A stretch of 64,000 bases of DNA from UBA8919 sp041658185 (GCA_041658185.1 JBBAAR010000013.1:1-64000), one strand, 5' to 3'. Shown: positions 9,701-18,167, numbered from the stretch's first letter. Numbers and translations are program-made. Notes: generated by a model not told the origin, from the sequence alone.

Positions 9701-9902
9701 AATACCAAGCAACTTTAGCAAATGATTCGCTATGGGTGGGTGAATTAGCGTGTGTGATAGACCACGTTACGGGACCATTGTTTGTCCACCCGGCCGGGGT
9801 ACCGCCGCCCTCAAAATTTTCATTGATTATATCGGCACCGTATAAGATAACCGGGACGAAGATTATTATCAGAAATAATATGGTTTTTATTTTCAATTTC
9901 AT
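6723..9902 (-). pseudogene. Large secreted FN3-type surface protein interrupted by an in-frame TAA at 8277-8279
   Basis: The N-terminus has a signal peptide (MKLKIKTILFLIIIFVPVIL). A lectin- or MAM-like beta-sandwich region follows (NENFEGG, TPAGWTNNGP), then several fibronectin type III-like modules (LKWTAPGDDG, TSYYFAVKFRD, LTWNAVSVFDLDHYQIY). The C-terminus resembles FlgD-type or sorting-type Ig domains (KIEIYDVTGKKIRTI, then SGVYIYKVEA). The frame stops at 8277-8279 (TAA after CDSQT) and reopens in the same frame as DFSEQFSSA with no shift, so a single base change, probably from a Tyr codon, would restore about 1,058 residues. It lies upstream of the S23/PorV genes. It is either a recent nonsense mutation or a base-call error. 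Confidence 0.8.
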
Positions 9903-9987
9903 AAAAATTTATCCGGCGCTATTTACGGGTATATATATTATAAGTATAAAGTATTCTTATGATTTTGTAAAGGTTTTTTTTGTAAAT

Positions 9988-10021
9988 AAAAAAACCGCGT
10001 AAGCAAACTAAATTACGGTTT
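9988..10021 (-). terminator. Rho-independent terminator after the TPR gene
   Basis: On the minus strand AAACCGTAA, a ten-base loop, then TTACGCGGTTT and a run of T's. It ends the unit 15016-10131. The rest of 9903-10130 holds only the palindromic element at 10095-10120. Confidence 0.75.
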
Positions 10022-10094
10022 GTCATACCAAATACAGAAAAAAATACGGGGATGGTTCTGATATTTTCATTTCAAAATCATTTTTTATTTCCGA

Positions 10095-10120
10095 GCGACC
10101 GCAGGGAGTCCCTTCGGGGG
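10095..10120 (+). repeat. Dispersed palindromic element, intergenic copy
   Basis: Contains GCGACCGCAGGGAGTCCCTT followed by CGGGG. It shares the pattern GCGACCnnAGGrAGTCCC with copies at 13151, 32554, 50445, 59453 and 60333. The idealised core CCGAAGGG-AGT-CCCTTCGG is a perfect hairpin. Confidence 0.75.
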
Positions 10121-10130
10121 CGAGCGCTGA

Positions 10131-10877
10131 TTAAATATCCTTTATTTTTTCCAGGAATTTTTCAGATAACTTTTTTTCGGTAATAAGTTTAATAAGTTTT
10201 TGTTTCGCCCCTTTTTTTCTATCTTCAAGTTTCGCCGTATAATAGATGTTCACCCAGATGTTTGCGGCATCTTCATACCTGCCGTATTTGGTATATATAT
10301 TGCCGAGGATAAGTTTAACCTCAAACGGACAATCCGGATATTTTACCGTTTCTTCAAGTTTTTTTATCACATCAGTGGATTTGCCCTCTTTTGAATAAAC
10401 AATAGCAGCAGCATATAAATGAAACGGATAGTACTGCGGATTGTATTTCATTCCTTCATTTAATAATTCAAGGGCTTCATCATAGCGGGTCAGATTCCAA
10501 GCAAGCGATGCACCGCCAAAAGCATAAACATACTTAAAATACGGGTCAATTCTCACGCATCTTTGACACATAGCCAGAAGATCTCTGTATCTTCCATATT
10601 CGCTTTTTTTTCTGTCGTCCTTTTCATACTTGCGGTATTTTTCTTCGCTGACTTTATCTTCCCAGCCGCCGCCGCCGTAATACTGTAATGTCTGAACCCA
10701 CATAATATCAGCAATGATTCTTCTCATTCCGAATAGAAATCCTGCAAAATCAATCGGCTTTGTTTTTTCCGTAACAATATCCACCGGGGCAGGATACGGA
10801 TAATTGAAATTTTTGTTTGCCCACCAGCCGGTTAATGCTAAAATCAGCAACAAAAAAATGATCAAAACATTTTTCAT
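10131..10877 (-). CDS. Membrane-anchored TPR protein
   Basis: The 248-residue protein has one N-terminal hydrophobic segment (IIFLLLILALTGWW) and TPR-like helices from about residue 105 (YVYAFGGASLAWNLTRYDEA, ALELLNEGMKYNP, LGNIYTKYGRYEDAANIW). It is probably exported and anchored in the inner membrane. Its start overlaps the stop of the CooC-like gene by four bases. I do not recognise a specific function. Confidence 0.7.
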   Translation of the reverse strand: MKNVLIIFLLLILALTGWWANKNFNYPYPAPVDIVTEKTKPIDFAGFLFGMRRIIADIMWVQTLQYYGGGGWEDKVSEEKYRKYEKDDRKKSEYGRYRDLLAMCQRCVRIDPYFKYVYAFGGASLAWNLTRYDEALELLNEGMKYNPQYYPFHLYAAAIVYSKEGKSTDVIKKLEETVKYPDCPFEVKLILGNIYTKYGRYEDAANIWVNIYYTAKLEDRKKGAKQKLIKLITEKKLSEKFLEKIKDI

Positions 10878-11584
10878 AAAATTCCTGATTTTAATAAAAT
10901 ATCCTGAATGTCATTTTTAATTTCCGAATTATTCGCATAAAAATTGTCAGGAATATTTTTATTATAACGAATATAACCGATCATATCAAGACCGTCAATG
11001 TTTTTGATGTTTTCATTTTGATATTTATTTACAAGCAGATATTTTTTGATGATTTTTATCGGCAGACGTTCCGCTGTTTTTTTTATATTTTCCGCAGCGA
11101 GAAAACTTATATTCGTCGGCTCGGCAACTATAAACAACACATCAATTTCATTGTTTGTGCGACGGGAAAGATGCTCCATACCCGCTTCGTTATCAATAAC
11201 AACAAACGGATATTGACGGCTGATTTTTTTCAAAAAATCTCTCAAAAGATTGTTGACGGCACAATAGCAACCGGGACCTTCGGGACGACCCATAACAAGC
11301 AAATCAAACCCTTTGTCCGTCTCAAAAATACACTCCTGCATCTTCATATTAAGCCAGTCAACTTTTGAAATTCCCGCCGGATTTTTTTTGAATTCATCAT
11401 CTCGTAAATCGGAAACGGCTGTCCCTGCGGGATAATCAACATCCAGATAATATCCGAGATTGCTGTTAGGGTCGGCATCCACCGCAAGAACCGGAGATTT
11501 TTTACTCTCAACTAATTGTCTTATCATCAAAGACGAAATCGTGGATTTTCCGACTCCACCTTTGCCGGAGACCGCTATAATCAT
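10874..11584 (-). CDS. CooC-like nucleotide-binding maturation ATPase
   Basis: A SIMIBI-class ATPase of the MinD/CooC group. It has a deviant P-loop (GKGGVGKST, residues 7-15), DADPNSNLG and the signature GRPEGPGCYCAVNNLLR (CXC at about 107-109), which in CooC proteins is the metal-binding CXC. CooC inserts nickel into CO dehydrogenase. No CODH gene is in this window, but the core-MetE gene just upstream in the same direction fits a Wood-Ljungdahl context. A related MinD-type role cannot be excluded. Confidence 0.75.
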   Translation of the reverse strand: MIIAVSGKGGVGKSTISSLMIRQLVESKKSPVLAVDADPNSNLGYYLDVDYPAGTAVSDLRDDEFKKNPAGISKVDWLNMKMQECIFETDKGFDLLVMGRPEGPGCYCAVNNLLRDFLKKISRQYPFVVIDNEAGMEHLSRRTNNEIDVLFIVAEPTNISFLAAENIKKTAERLPIKIIKKYLLVNKYQNENIKNIDGLDMIGYIRYNKNIPDNFYANNSEIKNDIQDILLKSGIL

Positions 11585-11601
11585 ATTTTCCTAAAGAAAA
11601 C

Positions 11602-11715
11602 TTCGTAACCGCAGATAGACCCCCGCATAGAATCATTCGGGGGCAGGCTCCGATTTACGCAGATAAAAATAACGTCTTTGTCGTTATCTGTGTTTATCTG
11701 TGTCCATCTGTGGTT
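11602..11715. repeat. Intergenic cAGATnnACA-type repeat cluster
   Basis: The plus strand reads cgtaaccgcagatag and tttacgcagataaa, then tatctgtgtttatctgtgtc and catctgtggttg. Copies of ATCTGTG/CAGATA occur in both orientations, so long stems could form between the halves. It fills most of the gap between the CooC-like and core-MetE genes. I see no gene in it. Confidence 0.7.
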
Positions 11716-11729
11716 GCTTTTATAATTTC

Positions 11730-12758
11730 TTATGTTTTTATTAAGTTTTCCGCCACATTTTTGGTTGTTATAATAATTTTTTCCGCAAGTTTTTCCGACA
11801 GTGAACCGACGCCGCAGGACGGCGTTATAATATAACGGCTTTTAACTGCCTTTTCGTTAATGCCCTTTTTAACAAGTTGCTTGTTTTTTTCTATAAAATT
11901 CTCTGTCAGCGATTCCACCGTTTCAGAATTTATTAAGTCGGAACTCGGCACAATTCCCCAAGCCAGCACTCCGCCTCTTTCAAAAAATTTATTCAGTTTT
12001 TCAGGATAAAGCGTCAGACCGTCAAAAAAACTGTAAGCATCAAAAGAAATAATGTCAATGTCCGTATCCATTAAAACCGACCAGTCGGTATTTCCGCAGC
12101 AGTGAACGCCTGACAGAGCATTTTCTTTGTGAATACCTTCTATAACCTCGTTGAGATATTTTATTACTTCTTCACGGGAAATTTGTGTAAAAGCACTTCC
12201 GAAAACGGATAGATACGGCTCATCAATAAACATAATAACTTGTGTCTCGTCCCTCGTCCCTCGCAACTGTTTTATCTGCCATCTGGCTTTCATTGTAAGT
12301 GCTTTTACTATTACATCTACGAACTGCTCATTATAAAAAATTGAGCGGTTATTTTTATCGGTTACCTTCAAACCGAAAGTGATTGGACCTGTAATCTGTC
12401 CTTTAACCGACGGAAATTTCAAATTACTGGACTCTAACTGTGAAATAAATTCATAAAATCCCGCTGAATAATTCTGCGAGATTTTGAAATAATCTATATC
12501 ATCCGAAATAATTTTTTCATAGAATTTTTCCAATGACGGAAGTACATCACCATCAGTATCAAAAAATATTTTTTGATTTTTTTCGGAAACTTCAAGGCAG
12601 GGAAAACCCTCGGAATACTGTGCATACATACTTTCCCTGAAACTTATTTTAGGAAGTTGCGGCCAAACAGGGATAGCGAGATTCTTCATAATAATCTCAA
12701 TTGCTTTTTTCCCGTCATTGTGAGGCATACTGCCTACGGCAGTTGATAATTTAAGCAT
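11730..12758 (-). CDS. Core MetE-like (cobalamin-independent methionine synthase C-terminal domain) methyltransferase
   Basis: The 342-residue protein matches only the C-terminal catalytic barrel of MetE, so it belongs to the short core-MetE/UROD-like group rather than the full 750-residue MetE. Zinc-ligand motifs are visible: VHCCGN near residue 220 and TPSCGVGSL near 313. IDEPYLS and GIVPSSD also fit the family. Core-MetEs known from anaerobes take methyl groups from methylcobalamin rather than from methyltetrahydrofolate triglutamate. The CooC-like gene downstream agrees with a corrinoid or Wood-Ljungdahl methyl donor. The 3' neighbour is 145 bp away, and its start overlaps waaA by eight bases. 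Confidence 0.8.
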   Translation of the reverse strand: MLKLSTAVGSMPHNDGKKAIEIIMKNLAIPVWPQLPKISFRESMYAQYSEGFPCLEVSEKNQKIFFDTDGDVLPSLEKFYEKIISDDIDYFKISQNYSAGFYEFISQLESSNLKFPSVKGQITGPITFGLKVTDKNNRSIFYNEQFVDVIVKALTMKARWQIKQLRGTRDETQVIMFIDEPYLSVFGSAFTQISREEVIKYLNEVIEGIHKENALSGVHCCGNTDWSVLMDTDIDIISFDAYSFFDGLTLYPEKLNKFFERGGVLAWGIVPSSDLINSETVESLTENFIEKNKQLVKKGINEKAVKSRYIITPSCGVGSLSEKLAEKIIITTKNVAENLIKT

Positions 12759-14055
12759 TTTTTAATATCTCCGAAATGATTTTTAGGTTCTTATCGGTTG
12801 CACCGCGACGGCTGATAACAACTTCCTTTGCCCGTTTTCCCATTTCATCCATTAATTCTATATCAATTAGTAATCTGCGGGCAGAATTATAAAACTCTTT
12901 TTCATCACTTACCTGAAATGCCGCCTTTTCGGAAATTAATAATTTTGCCGATTCTTGAAAATTTTTAACAAATTTGCCGAATATAACCGTTTTACCGAGC
13001 TCCGCCGGCTCTAACATATTATGCCCGCCGGCACCGTCAAACAAACTCCCGCCGACGAAAATAACGGTTCCTGTTGAATAGGCATCGGTAAGTTCTCCGA
13101 TGGTGTCAAGCAAAAGACAGTGGTAAGCCGGAAGCGGTAAGCCGGAAACAGCGACCAAAGGAAGTCCCCGTGGGATAAGTTGTGACTTGCGGATAAACGA
13201 TATATTTTCTTTTTGTAAAATTTTTTCTACTTCTAAACACCTTTCAGGATAACGCGGTGCAACTATCAATTTTAAGTTTATAAACTCCTCTGCCAATTTT
13301 TTATAAACATTTATTACTATTTCTTCTTCCTGCTCTCTGGTGCTGCCTGCTACAAAAATAAAATCGCTATCGGTAAAACCAAAATCCTTCTTTGTTATGC
13401 TTGTTTTTGCATAAACGGTTTCGGTTTTATCATATTTCATATTACCCGTTTTTACCGCTTTTTTTTCATCATAGCCCAAAGCAATGAATTTTTTTCTGTC
13501 AGATTCTTCACGGGCGCAAATAAAATCTATCTTTTTTAGAATTTCCGCCATAAACTCTTTTACGAACAAATATCTGCGAAAACTTTTATCCGACATCCTT
13601 GCATTAATTGAGACAATTTTTGCACCTTTCCTTGCGACTGAAAAAATTAAATTCGGCCAAAGTTCGCTCTCAACAAGAATAAGCATCTCCGGTATAACCC
13701 TTAAAAACAATTTTTCAACACAAAACGGAATATCAATCGGGGCAAAAACAACCTTATCGGCAATTTTTTTGTCAAGAACATATTTGTAACCGTACGGCGT
13801 CATTGTTAATATAAGAATTTTTTTTTCCGGAAATATTTTTTTCAATTTGTTAATAAACACCGTTATGGTTTTCAGTTCGCCGACAGATGAAGCATGAATT
13901 AAAATATATTTGCCCTTTTCAATATCATAAAATCCCAGACGCTGTTTTATGCCGACTGCAACTTTATCAAAAATGGCAAGTTTATACCGCCAGATAAAAT
14001 ACGGCATAACGAATACAAATACAAAACCGACTAATATATTATAAACAAGCAGCAC
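12751..14055 (-). CDS. waaA: 3-deoxy-D-manno-octulosonic acid (KDO) transferase
   Basis: This enzyme adds KDO to lipid A precursors at the inner membrane. It has an N-terminal membrane segment, HASSVGELK (about residue 55), ESELWPN (near 130) and a GT-B C-terminal part with GGSLFDGAGGHNMLEPA. At about residues 293-313 the expected direct link from the KSQ helix to LLLDTIGEL is interrupted by roughly 21 extra residues (IPRGLPLVAVSGLPLPAYHC). These are encoded by the palindromic element and a GGTAAGCCGGAA duplication. The end overlaps the core-MetE start and the start overlaps waaF. Confidence 0.92.
   Translation of the reverse strand: MLLVYNILVGFVFVFVMPYFIWRYKLAIFDKVAVGIKQRLGFYDIEKGKYILIHASSVGELKTITVFINKLKKIFPEKKILILTMTPYGYKYVLDKKIADKVVFAPIDIPFCVEKLFLRVIPEMLILVESELWPNLIFSVARKGAKIVSINARMSDKSFRRYLFVKEFMAEILKKIDFICAREESDRKKFIALGYDEKKAVKTGNMKYDKTETVYAKTSITKKDFGFTDSDFIFVAGSTREQEEEIVINVYKKLAEEFINLKLIVAPRYPERCLEVEKILQKENISFIRKSQLIPRGLPLVAVSGLPLPAYHCLLLDTIGELTDAYSTGTVIFVGGSLFDGAGGHNMLEPAELGKTVIFGKFVKNFQESAKLLISEKAAFQVSDEKEFYNSARRLLIDIELMDEMGKRAKEVVISRRGATDKNLKIISEILKNA
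13117..13178 (+). repeat. Palindromic element plus a GGTAAGCCGGAA direct repeat, in frame inside waaA
   Basis: The core at 13151-13178 reads GCGACCAAAGGAAGTCCCCG then TGGGATAA. It is preceded at 13122-13147 by ggtaagccggaa twice. Together they encode about 21 residues that KDO transferases normally lack. Confidence 0.75.
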
Positions 14056-15016
14056 AGGTTAAAAAGACCTCCTCAACGGATATTCCTGTCATACACCTGA
14101 AATCACCGACGGGACATTTGCCGGAACCTTTTGTAGAACATGGTTTACAAAAATAATTTTTAGAAATAATTTTTGATTTTTCCGATTGCGGATAAAATCC
14201 GAATTCTTCTGCTGTCGGACCGAAAATTGAAATTGTCGGAATTTTTAAGGCATCGGCAATATGCATAAGTCCCGTATCATTTGTAAGCAAATATTTACAT
14301 TTTTTCAAAACAACCGCAGTTTCTTTAAGCGACAATCCGCAGAGATTTTTTGCTTTCGGACCAATCCGGATTTTTATATCTTCACAATAATCAAAATCGT
14401 TCTTGCCGCCGAAAATAAGTATCTCGCAATCTTGTTTTTTAAGTATTTTTTTTGCCAAATCAACAAAATTCTGTTTAAGCCATCTCTTTGTTTTCCAGAC
14501 GGCAACCGGACAAATTCCTATACATTGATTTATGCGGACTTGTTCAAATTTGTTTTCTGCATTTTTATCAATAAAGAAATCAAGTCCTTTATTATCATGT
14601 AAAATGCCGAGTGATTCGGCCGTTTTCAGATATCTTTGAAAAACCGGAATTTTTTCTCTCTCTTTGTAAAAATTTAACCCGAATTCCGCCAGAAAAAATC
14701 TCCGGAACATATAATTTTTATATCTTAAAATTTTTACACCGGAAAACAAAATCAAAAGAAAAGTCCTGAAATTATTATGAATATCTAGAATAAAATCATA
14801 TTTTTCTTTTTTTATTTTTTTCGCCAGTTCAAAAATGTTGTTTTCAAAGAATATCAGATTTGAAATATACGGGTTTGCCGAAAGAATTTCCGAATACTTT
14901 TTTTTAACCAAAAAATCAATCTGCGCCGACGGAACTGCCGTCCGCAGACATCTTACCAGGGGTGTGGCAAGAACAATGTCGCCGATAGAGCTTAAGCGTA
15001 TTATTAAAATCTTCAC
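14039..15016 (-). CDS. ADP-heptose:LPS heptosyltransferase (WaaF/WaaC family)
   Basis: A GT9-family enzyme for the LPS inner core. Visible are IIRLSSIGDIVLATPLVR at the start, WKTKRWLKQNF in the middle, and LLTNDTGLMHIADAL, then FGPTAEEFGFYP, in the nucleotide-sugar site. The C-terminal CKPC(x8)C(x6)C is unusual but seen in some family members. The start codon is GTG at 15016, placed by alignment to MKILIIRLSSIGD. It is the first gene of the unit waaF-waaA-coreMetE-cooC-TPR. Confidence 0.9.
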   Translation of the reverse strand: MKILIIRLSSIGDIVLATPLVRCLRTAVPSAQIDFLVKKKYSEILSANPYISNLIFFENNIFELAKKIKKEKYDFILDIHNNFRTFLLILFSGVKILRYKNYMFRRFFLAEFGLNFYKEREKIPVFQRYLKTAESLGILHDNKGLDFFIDKNAENKFEQVRINQCIGICPVAVWKTKRWLKQNFVDLAKKILKKQDCEILIFGGKNDFDYCEDIKIRIGPKAKNLCGLSLKETAVVLKKCKYLLTNDTGLMHIADALKIPTISIFGPTAEEFGFYPQSEKSKIISKNYFCKPCSTKGSGKCPVGDFRCMTGISVEEVFLTCAACL

Positions 15017-15025
15017 AATATGGGT

Positions 15026-15053
15026 ATTATACTTTTTAAAGAAGTAAAATCAA
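15026..15053 (-). promoter_or_regulatory. Promoter giving a leaderless heptosyltransferase mRNA
   Basis: TTGATT (15053-15048), a 16-bp spacer and TATAAT (15031-15026). The -10 box ends nine bases before the GTG at 15016, so transcription would start only about 3-4 nt upstream of the start codon. Confidence 0.65.
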
Positions 15054-15152
15054 GTTATTTTTTAAAAAGGCGTGTTTTGCCGGTATGCAATTACTTATGG
15101 TCAGCAGAAAAATAATTTTTCCTGAAGTTGTGTTAATGAGCACGGCTATCGG

Positions 15153-15863
15153 TTAATTCTTTAATTTTTCTAACAGGGGATTAAATAGATTAGCAACAAA
15201 TAATCCTATTACAAGAAAATCATAAGGCGGGAAAAACTTAAAGATTAAAAATGCTATTATTCCGGCGATACTGCCGAAGATAAATCCCCTCCACTTACCG
15301 AACCCGGAGGTCTTTGGTTCAATAAGCATAATAAAGACAAAAAACCAACTTACCGATAAAAAGGGGTTGACTTTTTGGGTTACGAACAAACCGATAAAGA
15401 AAACAAAAAAACCGATAATATGCGGGATTTTCTTAAGAGAATAAACGATATATAATCCTACGATAATAATTAAATAGATATTGGACTCTATATTCCACGT
15501 AAGCGGAACCTTGAAAAATGTTGCAATTGCCAGAGAGAAGTTGGCGGGATTAAAAATATGCTTATGTTTAAATTTTAATATATGCTTGGATATAACCGGC
15601 AAAAGTGAAAAAATAACCAATGCAAACCATGTTTGCCGGTAATCTAAAATCCCAGAAATAATAAAACCGCTAATGACAGCACTCTTGGGGACGATTATTC
15701 TTTTTTGTAGAATTGCTGTTGTGAGGACATCAAACAAAGAAGTCAATAATATCCCGCCAAAGACCCAAAAAGCAAATCGCAAACCCTCTTGAGGAATCTT
15801 TATGATAAAAAGAATGCTCAACAGCAAAATAACCAGATTCTTTTTATCCTTCAGCAATATCAT
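15153..15863 (-). CDS. Stand-alone RnfD/NqrB-like membrane protein
   Basis: The 236-residue protein has about eight hydrophobic segments and the family-like motifs KHIFNPANFSLA and MLIEPKTSGFG. RnfD/NqrB subunits carry covalent FMN at a DGxSGAT motif. I do not see that motif, and the protein is shorter than RnfD (about 350). It starts inside the stop of the YHS-CuA lipoprotein gene (four-base overlap). A redox role in the membrane together with that cupredoxin is plausible but unproven. It is the last gene of the copper-stress operon. Confidence 0.65.
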   Translation of the reverse strand: MILLKDKKNLVILLLSILFIIKIPQEGLRFAFWVFGGILLTSLFDVLTTAILQKRIIVPKSAVISGFIISGILDYRQTWFALVIFSLLPVISKHILKFKHKHIFNPANFSLAIATFFKVPLTWNIESNIYLIIIVGLYIVYSLKKIPHIIGFFVFFIGLFVTQKVNPFLSVSWFFVFIMLIEPKTSGFGKWRGFIFGSIAGIIAFLIFKFFPPYDFLVIGLFVANLFNPLLEKLKN

Positions 15864-16465
15864 TGTTTTTCTACTACTAACCTGCCTTTCATTTTAGAAT
15901 GACCTGAACCGCAAAAAACAGAACAGAGGATATCAAATTTACCTTCTTGAGCAGCGAGAAACTCAACTTTCTTGATTTCACCTTTTTTAACGGGTATCTT
16001 TATGCCATATTCTTTTATATATACTCCGTGCGATACATCACGCGAGGTGATTTCAAGTTTTACAATATCTCCTTTTTTCACTACCACCGGATCGGGAGAG
16101 AACCCGAATTGAAATGTCTCTAATTTAATTTCCTTAATCCTGGAAATATATTTTTCCGGATCTTCAGAAAACTTGCCGGGACAGGCACCGCAACAGAGAT
16201 AATAACTTTTACCTTTATAATCTGCCACAGGGGTAATTGACTTTACCTTGAATTTTACATTCCTCATTACGGGGCAGACGACATCTTTTCCAACCTCATC
16301 CGCCGTTGCTGTTCTCAGGGCAACTCCTTCCTTTTTTACCGCTTCTGTTCCTTCGTGCCCCTTCATTTCAGAAGTTCCCATCTCCGTTGTTTTTGAGACC
16401 TCCTCCTTTTTGGCACACGCAAGAATCCCAAAAACCAAAAAACCAAAAACCAAATATTTAATCAT
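15860..16465 (-). CDS. YHS plus CuA-type cupredoxin lipoprotein (copy 1)
   Basis: A lipoprotein signal peptide ends in a GILAC lipobox. A YHS-like metal-binding domain (about 60-110, CPVM, YYLCCGACPGKF, DPEKYI) precedes a cupredoxin domain (about 115-201). The cupredoxin keeps the whole CuA ligand set of COX2/NosZ: His in SRDVSHGVYI, then CSVFCGSGHSKM (Cys-x3-Cys-x3-His-x2-Met). No COX1 or NosZ is nearby, so it may accept electrons, buffer copper or deliver copper. It is a paralogue of 17610-18167. Confidence 0.85.
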   Translation of the reverse strand: MIKYLVFGFLVFGILACAKKEEVSKTTEMGTSEMKGHEGTEAVKKEGVALRTATADEVGKDVVCPVMRNVKFKVKSITPVADYKGKSYYLCCGACPGKFSEDPEKYISRIKEIKLETFQFGFSPDPVVVKKGDIVKLEITSRDVSHGVYIKEYGIKIPVKKGEIKKVEFLAAQEGKFDILCSVFCGSGHSKMKGRLVVEKQ

Positions 16466-16539
16466 CTCTAAAACCTCCTTATACGGATAATAATAATTAC
16501 TTCATTTGAAAAATTAATTTATTTTTCCATCCACTCCGA

Positions 16540-17064
16540 TTACGGAACACGATTCGGCGGATATGGAGGACCTTTTACTACTATTGGAAATACTGCCGAA
16601 AATTTTTCGCTTTCCGAAATTTCAACCTTTATTATCAAATCCCAGTCACCGCCCATACCAAAAACTATCGGCTCCATTCTGCACAGACCCGGATTTACTT
16701 CGGTAAGATAACATATCTTTTTGGCAAGTGTGTGAATATGTCCGGGTATATTAGGCATTCTTGCACCACAGGATATTTTTGCTCCCCGAACAGGCGCAAG
16801 GGGGGTTTGGGAAATATCATTTATTACCACCTCCACCGTTACCTGCTCGGTGGCGGACGGCGACTCCGGTTTTACCACAAGTTGAATTTCATATTTACCA
16901 AAATAGCGTTTCCATAATTCCGATTTAGCATCAGACATTTCCCTCATTGAAAATAATTCTGATGTTGGCGGAGAGCCCTTAATAGAACCGGAAAATTTCA
17001 TACCGCTACAACCGGATAAAAGAACGATTAATAAAAAAACAACCTGCGTATTAAGTTTTTTCAT
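16540..17064 (-). CDS. YtkA/FixH-like lipoprotein
   Basis: A lipoprotein (LIVLLSGCSG lipobox). Its C-terminal half resembles the YtkA-like Ig fold, with MPNIPGHIH and FGMGGDWDLIIKVE. Related domains are found in copper and cytochrome-oxidase contexts. I chose ATG 17064 (MKKLNTQ) because AGGAGG lies nine bases upstream. It is periplasmic, and the metal link is inferred from the operon. Confidence 0.65.
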   Translation of the reverse strand: MKKLNTQVVFLLIVLLSGCSGMKFSGSIKGSPPTSELFSMREMSDAKSELWKRYFGKYEIQLVVKPESPSATEQVTVEVVINDISQTPLAPVRGAKISCGARMPNIPGHIHTLAKKICYLTEVNPGLCRMEPIVFGMGGDWDLIIKVEISESEKFSAVFPIVVKGPPYPPNRVP

Positions 17065-17136
17065 ACCCATATTCCTCCTCGCCACGGATTAGCGGCTATA
17101 TTTCCTGCATTACAGTATTAATATATTTTCCATCGT

Positions 17137-17352
17137 TTAATGACAGGAACGGGGTTTGCCATTGCTTTCTTTACCAAGCCAATCTATAAATCGTGCAACA
17201 AAATTTTTCTTTTTCAGATATTTTTCAGAGTTTTTCTCAAATTCTTCCTTGCAATATCTGCTACAAAAATAATATATTGTCTCTTTGTATTCCACAGTCA
17301 CCTTTGCTGTTTCCGGATTTATTTTCATACCACAGACCAAATCTTTTCCCAT
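17137..17352 (-). CDS. Small YHS-domain metal-binding protein
   Basis: A 71-residue protein without a signal peptide, consisting of a YHS domain (DLVCGMKINPETA, YYFCSRYCKEEFEKN) and a short basic tail. YHS domains bind copper or other soft metals and are frequent in metal-efflux operons. It is probably cytoplasmic and could hand copper to the CusCBA system. Confidence 0.8.
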   Translation of the reverse strand: MGKDLVCGMKINPETAKVTVEYKETIYYFCSRYCKEEFEKNSEKYLKKKNFVARFIDWLGKESNGKPRSCH

Positions 17353-17366
17353 AAGTCCCCATATAA

Positions 17367-17588
17367 TTAGCGATGTTTGTGAGGTTGTTTCTGATGTTCG
17401 GACATAAACTTCTTCATCTCATCATCATTACAAAAATACAATGTCTTGCCGCCGTGCTCCATTTTTACCATTGCAGATACTTTCATCTCCATTCCTTCTG
17501 ATGCGCACTTAGCCATTTCTTCCGATGGTTTTTTAGCACAAGCAGAAAAAACAAAAATAAAAAGAATAAATACAATGTACTTAATCAT
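17367..17588 (-). CDS. Small YHS-like lipoprotein
   Basis: A 73-residue protein with a lipoprotein signal (FIFVFSACAKK). The mature part has KCASEGMEMKVSAM and LYFCNDDEMKKFMSEH, which resembles a shortened YHS or NosL-type metal site rich in Met, Cys and His. It lies between two YHS genes in the copper operon. Confidence 0.65.
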   Translation of the reverse strand: MIKYIVFILFIFVFSACAKKPSEEMAKCASEGMEMKVSAMVKMEHGGKTLYFCNDDEMKKFMSEHQKQPHKHR

Positions 17589-17609
17589 AGTTTTTTCACC
17601 ACTGTTTTA

Positions 17610-18167
17610 TTATTCTACTATCAATTTCCCTTTCATTTTAGAATGCCCGGAACCACAATATACAGAGCATAAAATATCAAATTTTCCGCTTTTATCGGCA
17701 AGAAACTCTATTTTTTTGGCCCCGCCTTTTTTTACGACTAACTTAATTCCATACTCTTTTATATAAACTCCGTGAGCAACATCTCTGGAAGTAACCGTAA
17801 GCCGCACTATGTCCTCTTTTTTTACAACAATTGGGTCTGGCGAAAAACCATATTGATATGCCTCTAAATTTATATCTTTAATTTTAGAAATATATTTTTT
17901 GGGGTCACTTTTAAATTTTTCTATACAGGCGGGACAACAAAAATAATATGTCTTATCCTTATAAATGTATGAATTTTCTTTGGACGCCTTTTCTTGTGGC
18001 ATTACCGGACAAATACCTACATTCTTTTCTGATGATTTCTTTGCTGATTTTTCTCCCTGCTTATGTTGTTCTACACTTCCATCGTGATGATGCGTCTGTC
18101 CCACCACACGATTACTTACTAAAAGACAACCCAATAACATAACAACAATAAAACCAAATTTCTTCAT
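17610..18167 (-). CDS. YHS plus CuA-type cupredoxin, secreted (copy 2)
   Basis: This paralogue of 15860-16465 has a signal peptide, a His-rich segment (HHHDGSVEQH), a YHS domain (ICPVMP, YYFCCPACIEKF) and a CuA-type cupredoxin (DVAHGVYIKEYG, CSVYCGSGHSKM). I chose ATG 18167 (MKKFGFIV) over the longer frame because it starts the signal peptide and has AGGttCAGG upstream. Unlike copy 1 it lacks a lipobox and may be soluble in the periplasm. Confidence 0.85.
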   Translation of the reverse strand: MKKFGFIVVMLLGCLLVSNRVVGQTHHHDGSVEQHKQGEKSAKKSSEKNVGICPVMPQEKASKENSYIYKDKTYYFCCPACIEKFKSDPKKYISKIKDINLEAYQYGFSPDPIVVKKEDIVRLTVTSRDVAHGVYIKEYGIKLVVKKGGAKKIEFLADKSGKFDILCSVYCGSGHSKMKGKLIVE

